Shown here piece after piece: positions 50,996 to 60,778 of a stretch of 64,000 nucleotides of DNA. Below the pieces are notes generated by a model. The model saw only the letters and a program-made list of their open reading frames with translations, was not told the DNA's origin and made no database searches. This DNA is from Dyella solisilvae (lineage in GTDB: Bacteria; Pseudomonadota; Gammaproteobacteria; Xanthomonadales; Rhodanobacteraceae). How positions within the stretch are numbered: the stretch's first letter is position 1; the number at the start of each line of letters is the position of its first letter. The stretch spans positions 62,001 to 126,000 of the forward strand of contig NZ_QQSY01000003.1 of the NCBI RefSeq assembly GCF_003351225.1. Reading direction: 5' to 3'. Both the position numbers and the translations under genes were made by a program.

Positions 50996-51181
50996 TCAGT
51001 CGTCGTCGACCACCGGCTCGGCGTTCTCGTGTTTCAGACGTCCATTCTTGCGCAGGGCCTCGCGCAGCACGAACTCGATCTGCGCGTTGACGCTGCGCAG
51101 ATCGTCGTCGGCCCAGCGCTGCACGGCTTCGAGCACGGCAGCGCTGATGCGCAGGGGGTAGGCCTTTTTCTCAACCGCCAT
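50996..51181 (-). CDS. Arc-like ribbon-helix-helix repressor
   Basis: 61 residues. [20 protein letters not shown] then [18 protein letters not shown] is the ribbon-helix-helix pattern of Arc/MetJ-type DNA-binding proteins; residues PLRI form the DNA-reading strand. The C-terminal tail is acidic. Its start overlaps the end of the SPFH gene by 11 bases, so it is translated with it and may control it. A toxin partner is not visible, making a toxin-antitoxin pair unlikely. Confidence 0.8.
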   Translation of the reverse strand: MAVEKKAYPLRISAAVLEAVQRWADDDLRSVNAQIEFVLREALRKNGRLKHENAEPVVDDD

Positions 51182-52040
51182 ACAGCGTGCCGGCGTTGAC
51201 CACCGGCTGGGTGGAGCGGTCGCCGCACAACACCACCAGCAGGTTGCTCACCATCGCCGCCTTGCGTTCCTCGTCCAGCTCCACCACGCCTTGCTGGCGC
51301 AGCCGCTCCAGCGCCATGGCGACCATGCCCACGGCGCCGTCGACGATGCGCTCGCGCGCCGCCACGATGGCGTTGGCCTGCTGGCGCTGCAGCATGGCCT
51401 GGGCGATCTCCTGCGCGTAGGCGAGATGGCTGATGCGCGCCTCGACCACCTGCACGCCGGCTTTCTCCAGGCGCGCCTGGATTTCGTCCCGCAGGTGGTT
51501 GTTGATCACCTCGCCGTGGCTGCGCAGGGCCGGCTTGCCGTCATCGTGGGCGTCGTAGGGATAGTTCTGCGCCATCTGGCGCAGCGCGGATTCGCTCTGG
51601 ATCTGGGCGAAATTCTCGTAGTCCTCCACGCAGAACACCGCTTCGGCGGTATCCACCACCTGCCAGACGACGATGGCGGCGATCTCGATCGGGTTGCCGT
51701 CGCTGTCGTTGACCTTCAGCTTGCTGCTCTCGAAATTGCGCACGCGCAGCGATACCCGGCGACGGCTGTAGAACGGATTGGTCCAGCGCAGCCCTTCCGC
51801 ACGCACGGTGCCGGCGTACTTGCCGAATAACTGCATCACCTGGCCCTCGTTCGGGGCGACCTGGAAGAAACCCCTGAGCATGAACAGGGCGAGGCCAAAC
51901 AGCAGCAGCCCGACCACGCCCAGTCCACCTTCCTGCTGCTGGAGCATGTTGACCCAGAGCATCACGCTGACCAGACCCATCACCAGGCAAACCAGCACCG
52001 TGGGGATGCCGGCGACCGAAAACCCTTGACGTTCGTTCAT
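51171..52040 (-). CDS. SPFH/Band 7 domain protein
   Basis: 289 residues. Two N-terminal membrane helices ([38 protein letters not shown]), then an SPFH/Band 7 domain from about residue 60: [37 protein letters not shown] and [20 protein letters not shown]. Such proteins scaffold membrane microdomains and often associate with proteases. The start is ATG 52040. It overlaps the Arc-like gene downstream, a common pairing in which the small repressor follows the SPFH gene. Confidence 0.9.
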   Translation of the reverse strand: MNERQGFSVAGIPTVLVCLVMGLVSVMLWVNMLQQQEGGLGVVGLLLFGLALFMLRGFFQVAPNEGQVMQLFGKYAGTVRAEGLRWTNPFYSRRRVSLRVRNFESSKLKVNDSDGNPIEIAAIVVWQVVDTAEAVFCVEDYENFAQIQSESALRQMAQNYPYDAHDDGKPALRSHGEVINNHLRDEIQARLEKAGVQVVEARISHLAYAQEIAQAMLQRQQANAIVAARERIVDGAVGMVAMALERLRQQGVVELDEERKAAMVSNLLVVLCGDRSTQPVVNAGTLYGG

Positions 52041-52104
52041 GGCGATTCCTCCCTAGATGCAGAGAGTTGATATCAAAAAGATATCTAATCGCAAGTGTCG
52101 AACG

Positions 52105-53619
52105 TCACGGCCGGCCGCCCGGTGACGCGGGGGGTTCCGCCGCCACGGAGGGGGGCGTGTTGCCGGCGAGCTGCCAGGCGGGACTGATCTCCTCGATGCG
52201 CATCTGGCCGAACAGGCTGGCCGCATTGAAGAAGTGCCAGGGGTCGCCATCGCCGGTGTCCAGCGCGATGTGGCTGCTGTCGAAGCGCCGCAGCGCCGCG
52301 TCGAAGCTCTGCCAGCGCCCGTTGATCCAGGACTGCACCCAGGCATGCGGCACGAACACACGCGAGCTGCCCGCGAAGCGGTCGGCATAGACCATGCCGG
52401 TGACCACCCGGGTGGGGATGTTTTCGGCCCGGGCCAGGGCGGCCAGCAGCACCGCGTATTCGGTGCAGTCACCCTCGCGGGTGCGCACGACCTCCAGCGC
52501 CGAAGCGTAACCGACGTCCAGGCCGTGCTGGGTGATGTAGTCGCTGACGAAACTGCGCAGGCGGCGCATTTTCTGCAGGTCATCGCTGGCCCCGCCCACG
52601 GCGCGCGTAGCCAGCTGGCGGATCGCCGGCGCATCCGATTGCACCCAGGCGTTGGGCAGGGTGTCCTGCTCGTCCGGAGGCGATTCGCCGCCGGGCTGGG
52701 CGTTGCCGACATCCACCACCCAGTCGCTGGCGCCCAGCCGGGTCACATGCTGCTCGTCGGTGTTGATCACCGGCTGGGGAGCGCCGGGCTGCATGTGGAT
52801 CCGGTAGCGCAGGAAGTCGTTGCGCATCTCAGGCGGCAGCAGGCGTGGCGAATCGACCATCGCTACGCGGAACATGTCCACGTTCTGCACCGGGGCCATC
52901 GCGCAGGCCTTGTTGCAGGCAAGCATTTCCAGTTCGTGGCCCAGCATCTGCAGCGTGCCCTTGCGCGCCATGCCCTGCTCATCCAGCCAGAGATCCATGG
53001 TTTGCGCGCCGCGCGGGGTCTGCAGCACCTGGCGCTGGTGGTTGAGCATGCGCGGTCCGTCAGGCAGCACCACGCGTTCGTTGCCGATCACCTCCATATC
53101 CACCCGCGCCACCGCCTGGCTGGCCGGATCGAACATGCTCATCTCGTAATGCTCGCCCGGATGCCCGGCCGCCTTCACCAGGGCCAGCCGCTGGCCTTCG
53201 CTGAGCACCGCGCCGGGCGGCCAGCTCAGGGTGATCATGCGGGTCTCGCCGCCGACGCTGGTGCTGACCGCAAAATTGCCGTCGGACTGGCGCTTGCCCT
53301 CGACGGTGCTGTCCGAACTGGAGAGTGAGCTGCGTGAATAGAACGCCAGCGGTTCGCCGGCGGCGCTCTCGGTACTGTGGGTGGTCACGCCCATCGGCAC
53401 GCCTGTGCCATTGCGATTGAGCTCGATGACCAGGGTCTGTGTGGTCGTGACCACGTCGCCGGTGCGCTGGTGCTCGATCTCGAGGTGGCCGATCTTGCGG
53501 CCGCCCAGCAGCACGGTCATCCAGGTCGTGTCTGCGTTCGCGCCTTCGGCATGCGCCATCAGTCCGGGGACAGGGCACATCGACAGCACCAGCAAAAGCG
53601 CGGCAGTCCGATTGCGCAT
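52105..53619 (-). CDS. Exported transglutaminase-like protein
   Basis: 504 residues with a signal peptide ([20 protein letters not shown]). The C-terminal part (from about 330) is a transglutaminase-like cysteine protease fold; the triad is Cys in [20 protein letters not shown], His in VPHAWVQSW and Asp in SFDAAL. A long N-terminal beta-rich region (about residues 30-300) precedes it. It may cleave or cross-link a cell-envelope substrate. The start is ATG 53619. It is divergent from purT, 143 bases apart. Confidence 0.85.
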   Translation of the reverse strand: MRNRTAALLLVLSMCPVPGLMAHAEGANADTTWMTVLLGGRKIGHLEIEHQRTGDVVTTTQTLVIELNRNGTGVPMGVTTHSTESAAGEPLAFYSRSSLSSSDSTVEGKRQSDGNFAVSTSVGGETRMITLSWPPGAVLSEGQRLALVKAAGHPGEHYEMSMFDPASQAVARVDMEVIGNERVVLPDGPRMLNHQRQVLQTPRGAQTMDLWLDEQGMARKGTLQMLGHELEMLACNKACAMAPVQNVDMFRVAMVDSPRLLPPEMRNDFLRYRIHMQPGAPQPVINTDEQHVTRLGASDWVVDVGNAQPGGESPPDEQDTLPNAWVQSDAPAIRQLATRAVGGASDDLQKMRRLRSFVSDYITQHGLDVGYASALEVVRTREGDCTEYAVLLAALARAENIPTRVVTGMVYADRFAGSSRVFVPHAWVQSWINGRWQSFDAALRRFDSSHIALDTGDGDPWHFFNAASLFGQMRIEEISPAWQLAGNTPPSVAAEPPASPGGRP

Positions 53620-53762
53620 GGTCGTTCCGTGGGGACGGTGACGCTTACAGTCAATGCCGGTTGCCGACGTTCGTCAATGGTACTTCCGGCAGGTGGGTCG
53701 CCGTCTGCGCCGGCGCTGGCGGGGCCGCTTACAATGCGAACTTTCGATCCCCGGAGTTCCCG

Positions 53763-54944
53763 ATGAAGCCCTTTGGCACGCCTTATTCCGACCACGCCCT
53801 GCGCGTGCTCCTGCTGGGTTCCGGCGAACTGGGCAAGGAGGTGGCCATCGAGCTGCAGCGTTACGCGGTGGAGGTGATCGCCGTCGATCGCTACGCGCAT
53901 GCGCCGGCGATGCAGGTAGCTCATCGCAGCCACGTGATCGACATGCTCGACGGCGCCGCCTTGCGCGCGGTGATCGAGCAGGAAAAGCCCGATCTGGTGG
54001 TGCCGGAGATCGAGGCGATCCACACGCCCACCCTGATCGAGCTGGAAAAGGAAGGCCTGCGCGTAATCCCGACCGCGCGCGCCGCCTGGCTGACCATGGA
54101 CCGCGAGGGAATTCGCCGCCTTGCCGCCGAGGAGCTTGGCCTTCCCACCTCGCCTTACCGCTTCTGCGAGACCGAGGACGAGTACCGCGAGGCGGCCGCC
54201 ACGATTGGCCTACCGTTCGTGATCAAGCCGGTGATGAGTTCCTCCGGCAAGGGCCAGAGCGTGGTCCGGCAGGCCAGTGAGCTGCAGCATGCATGGGATT
54301 ACGCCCAGTCTGGCGGTCGCGCAGGCAAGGGGCGGGTGATCGTCGAAGGCTTCGTCGATTTCGACTACGAGATCACCCTGCTCACCGTGCGCCACACGGA
54401 TGGCGTGAGTTTCTGCGCGCCAATTGGCCACCGTCAGGAGGACGGCGACTATCGCGAGTCGTGGCAGCCGCAGCCGATGAGTGAGGCTGCGCTGGTGGAA
54501 GCGCAGCGGCAGGCCGCTGCGATCACCGAAGCGCTGGGCGGCTGGGGCGTGTTCGGCGTGGAGTTCTTCGTCAAGGGCGACGGCGTGATTTTCTCCGAGG
54601 TTAGCCCGCGTCCGCACGATACGGGTCTGGTCACCTTGATCTCGCAGGATCTGTCCGAGTTTGCGCTGCATGCGCGCGCGATCCTCGGTCTGCCGATTCC
54701 GGTGATCCGTCAGCTCGGGCCATCGGCCTCGTGCGCGGTGCTGGTGGAAGGCGAGGGCAATGCGCCTCGCTACATCAACGTCGCCGAGGCGCTGGAGGAA
54801 CCGGACACGCAGCTGCGCATCTTCGGCAAGCCGACGGTGAAAGGCCGCCGCCGCATGGCGGTGACCCTGGCGCGTGACGAAAGCATCGAGTCGGCGAAGA
54901 TCAAGGCGATTCGCGCGGCGAAGGTGCTGCGCGTGGAACTGTAA
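53763..54944 (+). CDS. purT: Formate-dependent phosphoribosylglycinamide formyltransferase
   Basis: PurT makes formyl-GAR from GAR, formate and ATP, the folate-independent route in purine synthesis. 393 residues against 392 in E. coli. ATP-grasp family marks: [19 protein letters not shown] at the N-terminus, [18 protein letters not shown] near residue 160 and [20 protein letters not shown] near 270. GGAG lies eight bases before the ATG at 53763. Alone on its strand, divergent from the transglutaminase gene. Confidence 0.96.
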   Translation: MKPFGTPYSDHALRVLLLGSGELGKEVAIELQRYAVEVIAVDRYAHAPAMQVAHRSHVIDMLDGAALRAVIEQEKPDLVVPEIEAIHTPTLIELEKEGLRVIPTARAAWLTMDREGIRRLAAEELGLPTSPYRFCETEDEYREAAATIGLPFVIKPVMSSSGKGQSVVRQASELQHAWDYAQSGGRAGKGRVIVEGFVDFDYEITLLTVRHTDGVSFCAPIGHRQEDGDYRESWQPQPMSEAALVEAQRQAAAITEALGGWGVFGVEFFVKGDGVIFSEVSPRPHDTGLVTLISQDLSEFALHARAILGLPIPVIRQLGPSASCAVLVEGEGNAPRYINVAEALEEPDTQLRIFGKPTVKGRRRMAVTLARDESIESAKIKAIRAAKVLRVEL

Positions 54945-54963
54945 GGGCGATGGCGCCACCCCG

Positions 54964-55026
54964 CTGGGATGGCGCCGGACGGAGGGATGACGCCACCATC
55001 CCAGGCCTCTCCCCGACGGGGAGGGG
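54964..55026. repeat. Two tandem palindromes after purT
   Basis: CTGGGATGG (54964-54972) pairs with CCATCCCAG (54996-55004); directly after it CCTCTCCCC-GAC-GGGGAGGGG forms a second hairpin at 55006-55026, of the same kind as at 4770. They fill the gap between purT and the glutamate-synthase-like gene and may end purT transcription. Confidence 0.6.
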
Positions 55027-55055
55027 ACGCATGGACATGACAACCGGAGACGACG

Positions 55056-56576
55056 ATGGAACCGACGGGATTCGCGCATTGGCTGGTGGTCGTGGTGGAG
55101 ACCTTCGCCGCCTTGTTCCTGCTGCTGCTGGCCTTGCTGGTGGTGGTGGTGATGGTGGTGTGGTTCGTGGACCGCAACCAGACCACCAATTCCGTGTTGC
55201 GCAACTATCCGGTGGTCGGGCACTTCCGTTACTGGTTCCTGCATCTGGGTGAGTTCTTCCGGCAGTACCTGTATTCCAGCGATCGCGAGGAACTGCCGTT
55301 CAACCGCGCGCAGCGCACCTGGGTATACCGCGCCGCCAAGAACGTGGACAACACCAACGCCTTTGGCTCCACCCGCAACCTGCGCGGCGAAGGTGTGCCT
55401 TTCTTCGTCAACGCGCCGTTTCCAGCGCTGGGTGAGAAGCACGTGGAGGCTCGCCCGGTGACGCTGGGGCCTTATGCGCGTGAGCCGTACCAGCACGCGG
55501 CGTTCTTCAACATCTCGGCGATGAGCTTCGGCGCGCTGTCCGCGCCGGCCGTGCGCGCGTTGTCCCATGGCGCGGCCAAGGCGGGCATCTGGATGGATAC
55601 CGGCGAAGGCGGCTTGGCGCCGTATCACCTGGAAGGCGGCTGCGACATCATCTTCGAGATCGGCACGGCCAAGTATGGCGTGCGCACCCCTGACGGCAAG
55701 CTCGACGACGACAAGCTGCTGGCGATCTGCGCGCACAAGCAGGTGAAGATGGTGAGCATCAAGCTTGGCCAGGGCGCCAAGCCCGGCATGGGCGGCCTGC
55801 TGCCAGCGGCCAAGGTGACACCGGAGATCGCTGCCATCCGCGGCATCCCCGTGGGGCAGGATTCGCAAAGCCCCAATCGCCACCTCGACATCGGCAACGT
55901 GCACGAGCTGATGGACGCGATCCAACACATCCGCGACCTCACCGGCAAGCCGGTGGGCTTCAAGGCAGTCATGGGCGGCGTGGACTGGATTGCCGAACTG
56001 TGCGACGAAGTACGCAAGCGCGGCATCGAGAGCGCGCCGGATTTCATCATTGTCGATGGCTCGGAAGGCGGCACCGGCGCGGCGCCGCAGACACTGATGG
56101 AAGGCGTGGGCCTGCCGCTTCACGAATCGCTGCCGGCGCTGGTGGACATGCTGATCGTCAAGGGCCTGCGCGAGCGCATCAAGGTGATCTGCTCGGGTAA
56201 ATGCATCACCGCCTATGACGTGGCGTGGGCGTTGTCGATGGGCGCGGACTTCGTCAACTCCGCGCGTGGTTTCATGCTGGCGCTGGGTTGTATCCAGTCG
56301 CTGCAATGCAACCGCAACACCTGTCCCACCGGCATCACCACGCAGAACCCGAAGCTGCAGCGAGGCCTGGTGGTCACCGACAAGAGCGAGCGCGTCGCCA
56401 ACTACGCGACCAACCTGATGCACGAAGTCGGCATCATCGCGCACAGCTGCGGCGTGGAAGAACCTCGCCAGCTCAATCGCACGCATTGCCGCGTGGTCGG
56501 TGACGACGGCTTGTCGGTGCCGTTGGTCAAGCTGCATCCGTACCCGGTCGCGCCGCACGCTTCCGCACACGGGTGA
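55056..56576 (+). CDS. FMN-binding glutamate synthase-like protein, membrane-anchored
   Basis: 506 residues. One N-terminal membrane segment (about residues 10-40, many Val and Leu), then the FMN/glutamate-synthase central domain (PF01645): MSFGALSAPAVRALSHGAAK, TGEGGLAPYHLEGGCDIIFE, KLGQGAKPGMGGLLP and IVDGSEGGTGAAPQTLMEG. Near residue 415 LGCIQSLQCNRNTCPTG has cysteines that match the iron-sulphur cluster of glutamate synthases. No glutaminase domain, so it is not a complete GOGAT. GGAG sits seven bases before the ATG at 55056. Substrate unknown. Confidence 0.88.
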   Translation: MEPTGFAHWLVVVVETFAALFLLLLALLVVVVMVVWFVDRNQTTNSVLRNYPVVGHFRYWFLHLGEFFRQYLYSSDREELPFNRAQRTWVYRAAKNVDNTNAFGSTRNLRGEGVPFFVNAPFPALGEKHVEARPVTLGPYAREPYQHAAFFNISAMSFGALSAPAVRALSHGAAKAGIWMDTGEGGLAPYHLEGGCDIIFEIGTAKYGVRTPDGKLDDDKLLAICAHKQVKMVSIKLGQGAKPGMGGLLPAAKVTPEIAAIRGIPVGQDSQSPNRHLDIGNVHELMDAIQHIRDLTGKPVGFKAVMGGVDWIAELCDEVRKRGIESAPDFIIVDGSEGGTGAAPQTLMEGVGLPLHESLPALVDMLIVKGLRERIKVICSGKCITAYDVAWALSMGADFVNSARGFMLALGCIQSLQCNRNTCPTGITTQNPKLQRGLVVTDKSERVANYATNLMHEVGIIAHSCGVEEPRQLNRTHCRVVGDDGLSVPLVKLHPYPVAPHASAHG

Positions 56577-56756
56577 GCCAGCGCGGGGCGAGGCGCGACG
56601 CATCGTCCCAGTTGCGCGGATTGCGCCGTTTTATTGATTCTGGTCACCCGCCCATCACGTGATCGGCGGCATCTTCCCGAGGTCTTCCGTCGCGCGGAGC
56701 CCAGCATGAGAGGCTCCGTCGCACACGGCCAGTCTTGACCTCACAGGAGTCGACCG

Positions 56757-57794
56757 ATGGCGCCCAAGACGATGAAGGCGGCGGTCTCCCACCGCTTTGG
56801 CGAGCCCTTGCGCATTGAGGAAGTCCCGGCGCCCACGCCGGCGCGGGGCGAGGTGCTGGTGAAGATCGTCTGCAGTGGCGTCTGCCACACCGACGTGCAT
56901 GCGGTGGATGGCGACTGGCCGGTGAAGCCGTCGCCACCGTTCATTCCCGGCCACGAAGGCGTGGGCGTAGTGGCTGCGTTGGGGGAGGGTGTGGAACATC
57001 TCAAGCTTGGCGATCCGGTCGGCATCGCCTGGCTGCATGACGCCTGCGGTCATTGCGAGCACTGCATGACCGGTTGGGAGACCTTGTGCGAGTTGCAGCA
57101 CAACAGTGGCTACGGTGTGAATGGCAGCTTTGCCGAGTACGCCATCGGTAACGCCGCGTTCGTCGCGCGTCTGCCCAAGGATGTGGATTTCGCCTTGATG
57201 GCGCCTATCCTCTGCGCCGGCGTCACGACGTACAAAGGCTTGAAGGAGACCGACGCACGCGCGGGCGAATGGGTAGCCATCTCCGGCATCGGCGGGCTCG
57301 GCCATCTGGCCATCCAGTACGCCACCGCGATGGGGATGCAGGTCGTCGCGGTCGACGTGGCGGAGGAAAAGCTCGCGCTGGCGCGCAAGCTGGGTGCTTC
57401 CATCACGGTCGATGCGCGCAGGCCCCACGCCGTGCAGGAAGTGCTCGACGCCACCCACGGCGGCGCGCACGGCGTGCTGGTCACGGCGGTGTCGCCGGCG
57501 GCGTTCTCGCAGGCGCTGAACTTCACGCGGCGCCGCGGCACCATGAGCCTGGTCGGCCTGCCGCCCGGTGACTTAGCCACGCCGATCTTCGATGTAGTGC
57601 TCAAGCGTCTCACCATCCGCGGGTCGATCGTGGGCACCCGCAAGGACCTCGCCGAGGCGGTGGATTTCGCCGCGCGCGGCAAGGTGGTCTCCACCATCGA
57701 GCGGCGTCCGCTGGAGGCGGTGAACGACGTGCTGCAGGGACTGCGCGAAGGCCACATCCAGGGCCGTGTGGTGCTGGATATCGGCAAGCCCTGA
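56757..57794 (+). CDS. adhP: Zn-dependent alcohol dehydrogenase, AdhP type
   Basis: Medium-chain NAD-dependent alcohol dehydrogenase, ethanol/acetaldehyde type. 345 residues. Catalytic zinc: Cys in CSGVCHTD, His in GHEG, Cys in LCAGVTTYKG; structural zinc: the four Cys of CGHCEHCMTGWETLC near residue 100. The cofactor fold has ISGIGGLGHLAIQY. AGGAG lies seven bases before the ATG at 56757. Alone between the FMN-binding gene and bpt, with its own gap of about 180 bases for a promoter. Confidence 0.94.
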   Translation: MAPKTMKAAVSHRFGEPLRIEEVPAPTPARGEVLVKIVCSGVCHTDVHAVDGDWPVKPSPPFIPGHEGVGVVAALGEGVEHLKLGDPVGIAWLHDACGHCEHCMTGWETLCELQHNSGYGVNGSFAEYAIGNAAFVARLPKDVDFALMAPILCAGVTTYKGLKETDARAGEWVAISGIGGLGHLAIQYATAMGMQVVAVDVAEEKLALARKLGASITVDARRPHAVQEVLDATHGGAHGVLVTAVSPAAFSQALNFTRRRGTMSLVGLPPGDLATPIFDVVLKRLTIRGSIVGTRKDLAEAVDFAARGKVVSTIERRPLEAVNDVLQGLREGHIQGRVVLDIGKP

Positions 57795-57805
57795 GCACGG
57801 CAAGC

Positions 57806-57832
57806 TTGTGTAGGAGCGACCTGCGCGCGACC
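57806..57832. repeat. REP element (GTAGGAGCGACC type)
   Basis: GTGTAGGAGCGACCTGCGCG and CGACC form the well-known intergenic REP of pseudomonads and xanthomonads. It sits 12 bases after the adhP stop, in the adhP-bpt convergent gap. The palindrome is imperfect. Confidence 0.65.
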
Positions 57833-57897
57833 TCGCCGTATGGGTGTTCCGTACCGGTCAGCGGTCACGCGCCGAGGGAGCTGCCGCTGGAAAGGGC

Positions 57898-58608
57898 TCA
57901 GCCCTCCGGCATCTCCACCCAGCCCTCGCTGGTGCGGATCTGCAACGGACGGAAGCGGCGCTTGTAGTCCATCTTCGGATGGCCGGCGATCCAGAAGCCA
58001 AGGTAGACCCACGGCAGCCCGCGTCGCTGGGCCAGGGCCACCTGCTGCAGGATGGCGAAAGTGCCCAGGCCACGCGCCGTCTCGTCCGGGTCGTAGAAGG
58101 TGTAGACGGCCGACAGGCCCTGCAGGCACACGTCGGTGACCGCCACGCCCAGCAGGCGTGACCCCTGGCGGAACTCGAGGAACAGGGTGGGGCTCCACGG
58201 CGCCGTCAGGAAACGCCGAAAGTCGCTGGCGTCCGCTTCGTCCATGCCGCCGCCCGGGTGCCTCTGGCGCAGGTAGCGCTCATACAGCGCATGGCGCTCG
58301 GCGTTGTAGCCGGCCATCGACTCCACCACCTGAACATCGGCGTTCTGCTTCAGGCAACGGCGCTGGCTGCGGTCCGCCTTGAAGTGGGCCACGTCGATGC
58401 GGCAGGGCGTGCAGGCCCGGCAGTTGCTGCAATACGGGTAGTACAGGTGACCACCGGCGCGGCGGAAGCCGCGCTCCAGGGCCGGGCCGTACAGCTGGTC
58501 CAACTGCGGAGCCGCCGGGTCGATCACCAGGTTCTGTGCCGTGCGCTCGGCAAAGTAGCCGCAGGTGTGCGGCAGGGTTTGGAAGAGGCGGACACGATCG
58601 GAGCGCAT
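57898..58608 (-). CDS. bpt: Aspartate/glutamate leucyltransferase (Bpt)
   Basis: Transfers Leu from tRNA to proteins with N-terminal Asp or Glu, feeding the N-end rule. 236 residues. The zinc/heme-binding Cys motifs CGYF near residue 16 and YCSNCRACTPCRID near 60 are typical, as are FLEFRQGSRLLGVAVTDV and VYLGFWIAGHPKMDYKRRF. The start is ATG 58608. It converges with adhP. The next upstream gene is the DUF2007 gene, 100 bases away. Confidence 0.94.
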   Translation of the reverse strand: MRSDRVRLFQTLPHTCGYFAERTAQNLVIDPAAPQLDQLYGPALERGFRRAGGHLYYPYCSNCRACTPCRIDVAHFKADRSQRRCLKQNADVQVVESMAGYNAERHALYERYLRQRHPGGGMDEADASDFRRFLTAPWSPTLFLEFRQGSRLLGVAVTDVCLQGLSAVYTFYDPDETARGLGTFAILQQVALAQRRGLPWVYLGFWIAGHPKMDYKRRFRPLQIRTSEGWVEMPEG

Positions 58609-58708
58609 TGCCCGATTCTATGTCCGGTTCGGGTCGGCGTGTGAGTAGGAAAATGCCGACTAATGCGGTCGGATGGGGCGGTAAGTCGCCTGAGATGGCC
58701 CGACCGGG

Positions 58709-59101
58709 TCAGATCACGCCCAGGTAACGCAGCATCAGCACCACGAAGGCGCCTGCCACCGCCAGCATCACGATGCGGCGTGCTCGGGTGGCGACGCTCT
58801 GGCGGCGCGACTCGGCGGTCGGGTTGCGGGCCAGCGCCAGTTCCTCGCCATGGCGGATCACCGGCTCGATGCCCAGCTCCTTCAGCAGGGCGCGGGCCTG
58901 GGTGTAGTCGTCGGCCCTGGTCACCCACACCTGGGCCCAGTTATCGCGGTTCTCGTTGCGCTGCGAGTAACTGAAGCGCTGGTAGCTGGGCCGCCGGTAG
59001 TTGGACCGGTTCTCGATGCTGCACTCAATGCCGTGCTCGGCCAGCAGCGCGGCGACGCGATCGATATTTTCCTGGCGGGGCGAGGTGTACAGCTGACGCA
59101 T
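58709..59101 (-). CDS. DUF2007 domain protein with C-terminal membrane helix
   Basis: 130 residues. The N-terminal 75 residues form a DUF2007 signal-transduction-like domain: MRQLYTSPRQENIDRVAALL and ADDYTQARALLKELGIEP. A Arg-rich linker precedes one C-terminal membrane helix (IVMLAVAGAFVVLMLRYLG). Similar proteins in xanthomonads are annotated as pathogenicity-like, without evidence. The start is ATG 59099-59101; there is no strong ribosome site, and the longer open frame upstream looks like shadow. Confidence 0.78.
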   Translation of the reverse strand: MRQLYTSPRQENIDRVAALLAEHGIECSIENRSNYRRPSYQRFSYSQRNENRDNWAQVWVTRADDYTQARALLKELGIEPVIRHGEELALARNPTAESRRQSVATRARRIVMLAVAGAFVVLMLRYLGVI

Positions 59102-59214
59102 GAAGTGAGCCTGTGGTCGTTGCCCGGAGGGCTGCCGTCGGGGGGCGACGAGCATCGCGGGGCGAGATGGTCGCGCCCCGGGGCGATCTGATTTTACTAC
59201 GCCGGCCGGCGGGT

Positions 59215-60078
59215 TCAGCCTCGCAGGCGGATCAGGCCTTCCTGAGCGGTGGAAGCGACCAGGCGGCCGTCGCGGGTGAAGATCTGTCCCCGCGCCAGTC
59301 CACGGGCGCTCTGGGCGGTGGGGCTGTCGAAGGAGTACAGCAGCCATTCGTCGACCCGGAACGGACGGTGGAACCACAGCGCATGGTCCAGGCTCGCCAT
59401 CTGCACGTTGTGCGTGTAGTAGGAGATGCCGTGCGGCAGCGTGGCGGTGCCGATCAGGTTGAAGTCCGAGGCGTAGGCCAGCAGCGAGCGGTGCAGGTCG
59501 GCCGAGTCGCCCACCGGCGCGGTCAAGCGGAACCAGATGTGCTGATACGGCGGCCGCTTGACCGGGTGCAGCTTGTCCTGCGGCCACACGTGGCGGAACT
59601 CGAACGGGGCATCCACGCCCAGCCAGCGCTGCAGCTTTTCCGGCAGCTTGGCCAGTTGCTCGGGCGGCAGCGCCTGCATCGGCGAAATGTCCTCGGGCAT
59701 CGGCACTTCCGGCATCGAGGACTGGTGCTCGAAACCGGTCTCCGGCACCTGGAACGAGATCGAGCCGTTCAGGATCGGCTGGCCGTGCTGGATCGCCACC
59801 ACCCGACGGGCGGAAAAGGTGCCGCCGTCACGTGCGCGCTCGACGCTGTAGACGATGGGCGCGTTGATGTCGCCGGCCCGCAGGAAGTAGGCGTGCAGCG
59901 AGTGCGCCTCACGCGCCGGATCCACCGTCCGCTGGGCAGCCGACAGCGCCTGGCCCAGCACCTGCCCGCCGAAGACGAAGTGCGTGCCGATGTCACGGCT
60001 CTGGCCGCGGAACAGGTTGTCCTCCAGACGCTCGACTTCGAGCAGGTCGACCAGTTCTCGGACGTGGGTTTCCGTCAT
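59215..60078 (-). CDS. tesB: Acyl-CoA thioesterase II
   Basis: Cleaves medium- and long-chain acyl-CoA to free acid and CoA. 287 residues, the E. coli TesB length. It is a double hot-dog protein: RGQSRDIGTHFVFGGQVLGQ and ARDGGTFSARRVVAIQHGQP in the first half, NVQMASLDHALWFHRPF with the active Asp in the second. The start is ATG 60078. It is followed by the DUF2007 gene on the same strand and preceded by ampD. Confidence 0.94.
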   Translation of the reverse strand: MTETHVRELVDLLEVERLEDNLFRGQSRDIGTHFVFGGQVLGQALSAAQRTVDPAREAHSLHAYFLRAGDINAPIVYSVERARDGGTFSARRVVAIQHGQPILNGSISFQVPETGFEHQSSMPEVPMPEDISPMQALPPEQLAKLPEKLQRWLGVDAPFEFRHVWPQDKLHPVKRPPYQHIWFRLTAPVGDSADLHRSLLAYASDFNLIGTATLPHGISYYTHNVQMASLDHALWFHRPFRVDEWLLYSFDSPTAQSARGLARGQIFTRDGRLVASTAQEGLIRLRG

Positions 60079-60125
60079 GGGAGGGCTCGGCAGATGAATG
60101 GCGGGCGATTATAGCCGGGCTGGCT

Positions 60126-60692
60126 TCAGCGACCGGCGCCAGTCCGGGTCAGGCCGCTTCCGTCCAGCACCTCGTCCCACGGGAACAGCGGGCCCGGGTC
60201 GAGCTTGCGCGGGACCTCCACGGCCGGGTTGTCGCTGGCGGGAAGCCGCGCGGTATCCAGGTCCTCGTGGCCGGCGATCAGATGCAGGTTCGGGTAGTCC
60301 TGGCGCAGCTGGGCCAGCAGGGCGCGCAGGGCGGCGATCTGGGCTGCCGTATACGGCTCGGTCATGGTCTGGCGGTGGGAGTTCCACCAGTCGGGATAGC
60401 GCCCGAGGTTCACCAGCTCGATGCCGATGGAGTTGGGATTCTGGCCCCGCACATGGTTGGCCACCCGGTTGCCCGGCACGTAGCGGTAGATCGTCCCGTC
60501 GCGGTCGATGTAGAAGTGGCCGCTGGCGCCCGTGCCGCGGTCCTCGTAGAGCACCCGCTCGCCGTATTCCCGGGCCATCGCCAGGTCGGGCAGCTCGGTG
60601 CAGTGGATCACCACCATCTCCACGGCGCTGGCGGGGCGCTCCGGCAGCTTGGCGACGTAGGGCAGGGGCTGGTCGATGACGGTGATGGGCAT
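60126..60692 (-). CDS. ampD: N-acetylmuramoyl-L-alanine amidase (AmpD-like, amidase_2)
   Basis: Zn-amidase that cleaves anhydro-muropeptides in recycling; 188 residues, matching cytosolic AmpD. No signal peptide. Zinc ligands: His in MVVIHCTELP, His in RVANHVRGQN, Asp in RKLDPGPLF; the base Glu in NSIGIELVNLG. AmpD is linked to beta-lactamase induction in bacteria with ampR/ampC, which are not seen here. The start is ATG 60692. It diverges from the small hydrolase gene by 86 bases. Confidence 0.88.
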   Translation of the reverse strand: MPITVIDQPLPYVAKLPERPASAVEMVVIHCTELPDLAMAREYGERVLYEDRGTGASGHFYIDRDGTIYRYVPGNRVANHVRGQNPNSIGIELVNLGRYPDWWNSHRQTMTEPYTAAQIAALRALLAQLRQDYPNLHLIAGHEDLDTARLPASDNPAVEVPRKLDPGPLFPWDEVLDGSGLTRTGAGR

Positions 60693-60778
60693 GCGGGCAG
60701 TCTCGCACGCCTGAACGATGCCGCGGAACGCCGCCTGTTACGATGCGCGGCCTGATGGATGCAGTATTGGAGACCGCG

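Noticed and set aside
50996-51181. Antitoxin of a toxin-antitoxin pair.
   Set aside because: The small RHH protein overlaps an SPFH gene and no RelE/ParE- or PIN-type toxin gene is adjacent.
54210-56603. Long minus-strand frame opposite purT and the glutamate-synthase-like gene.
   Set aside because: Shadow frame; both genes on the plus strand have clear family motifs and good ribosome sites.
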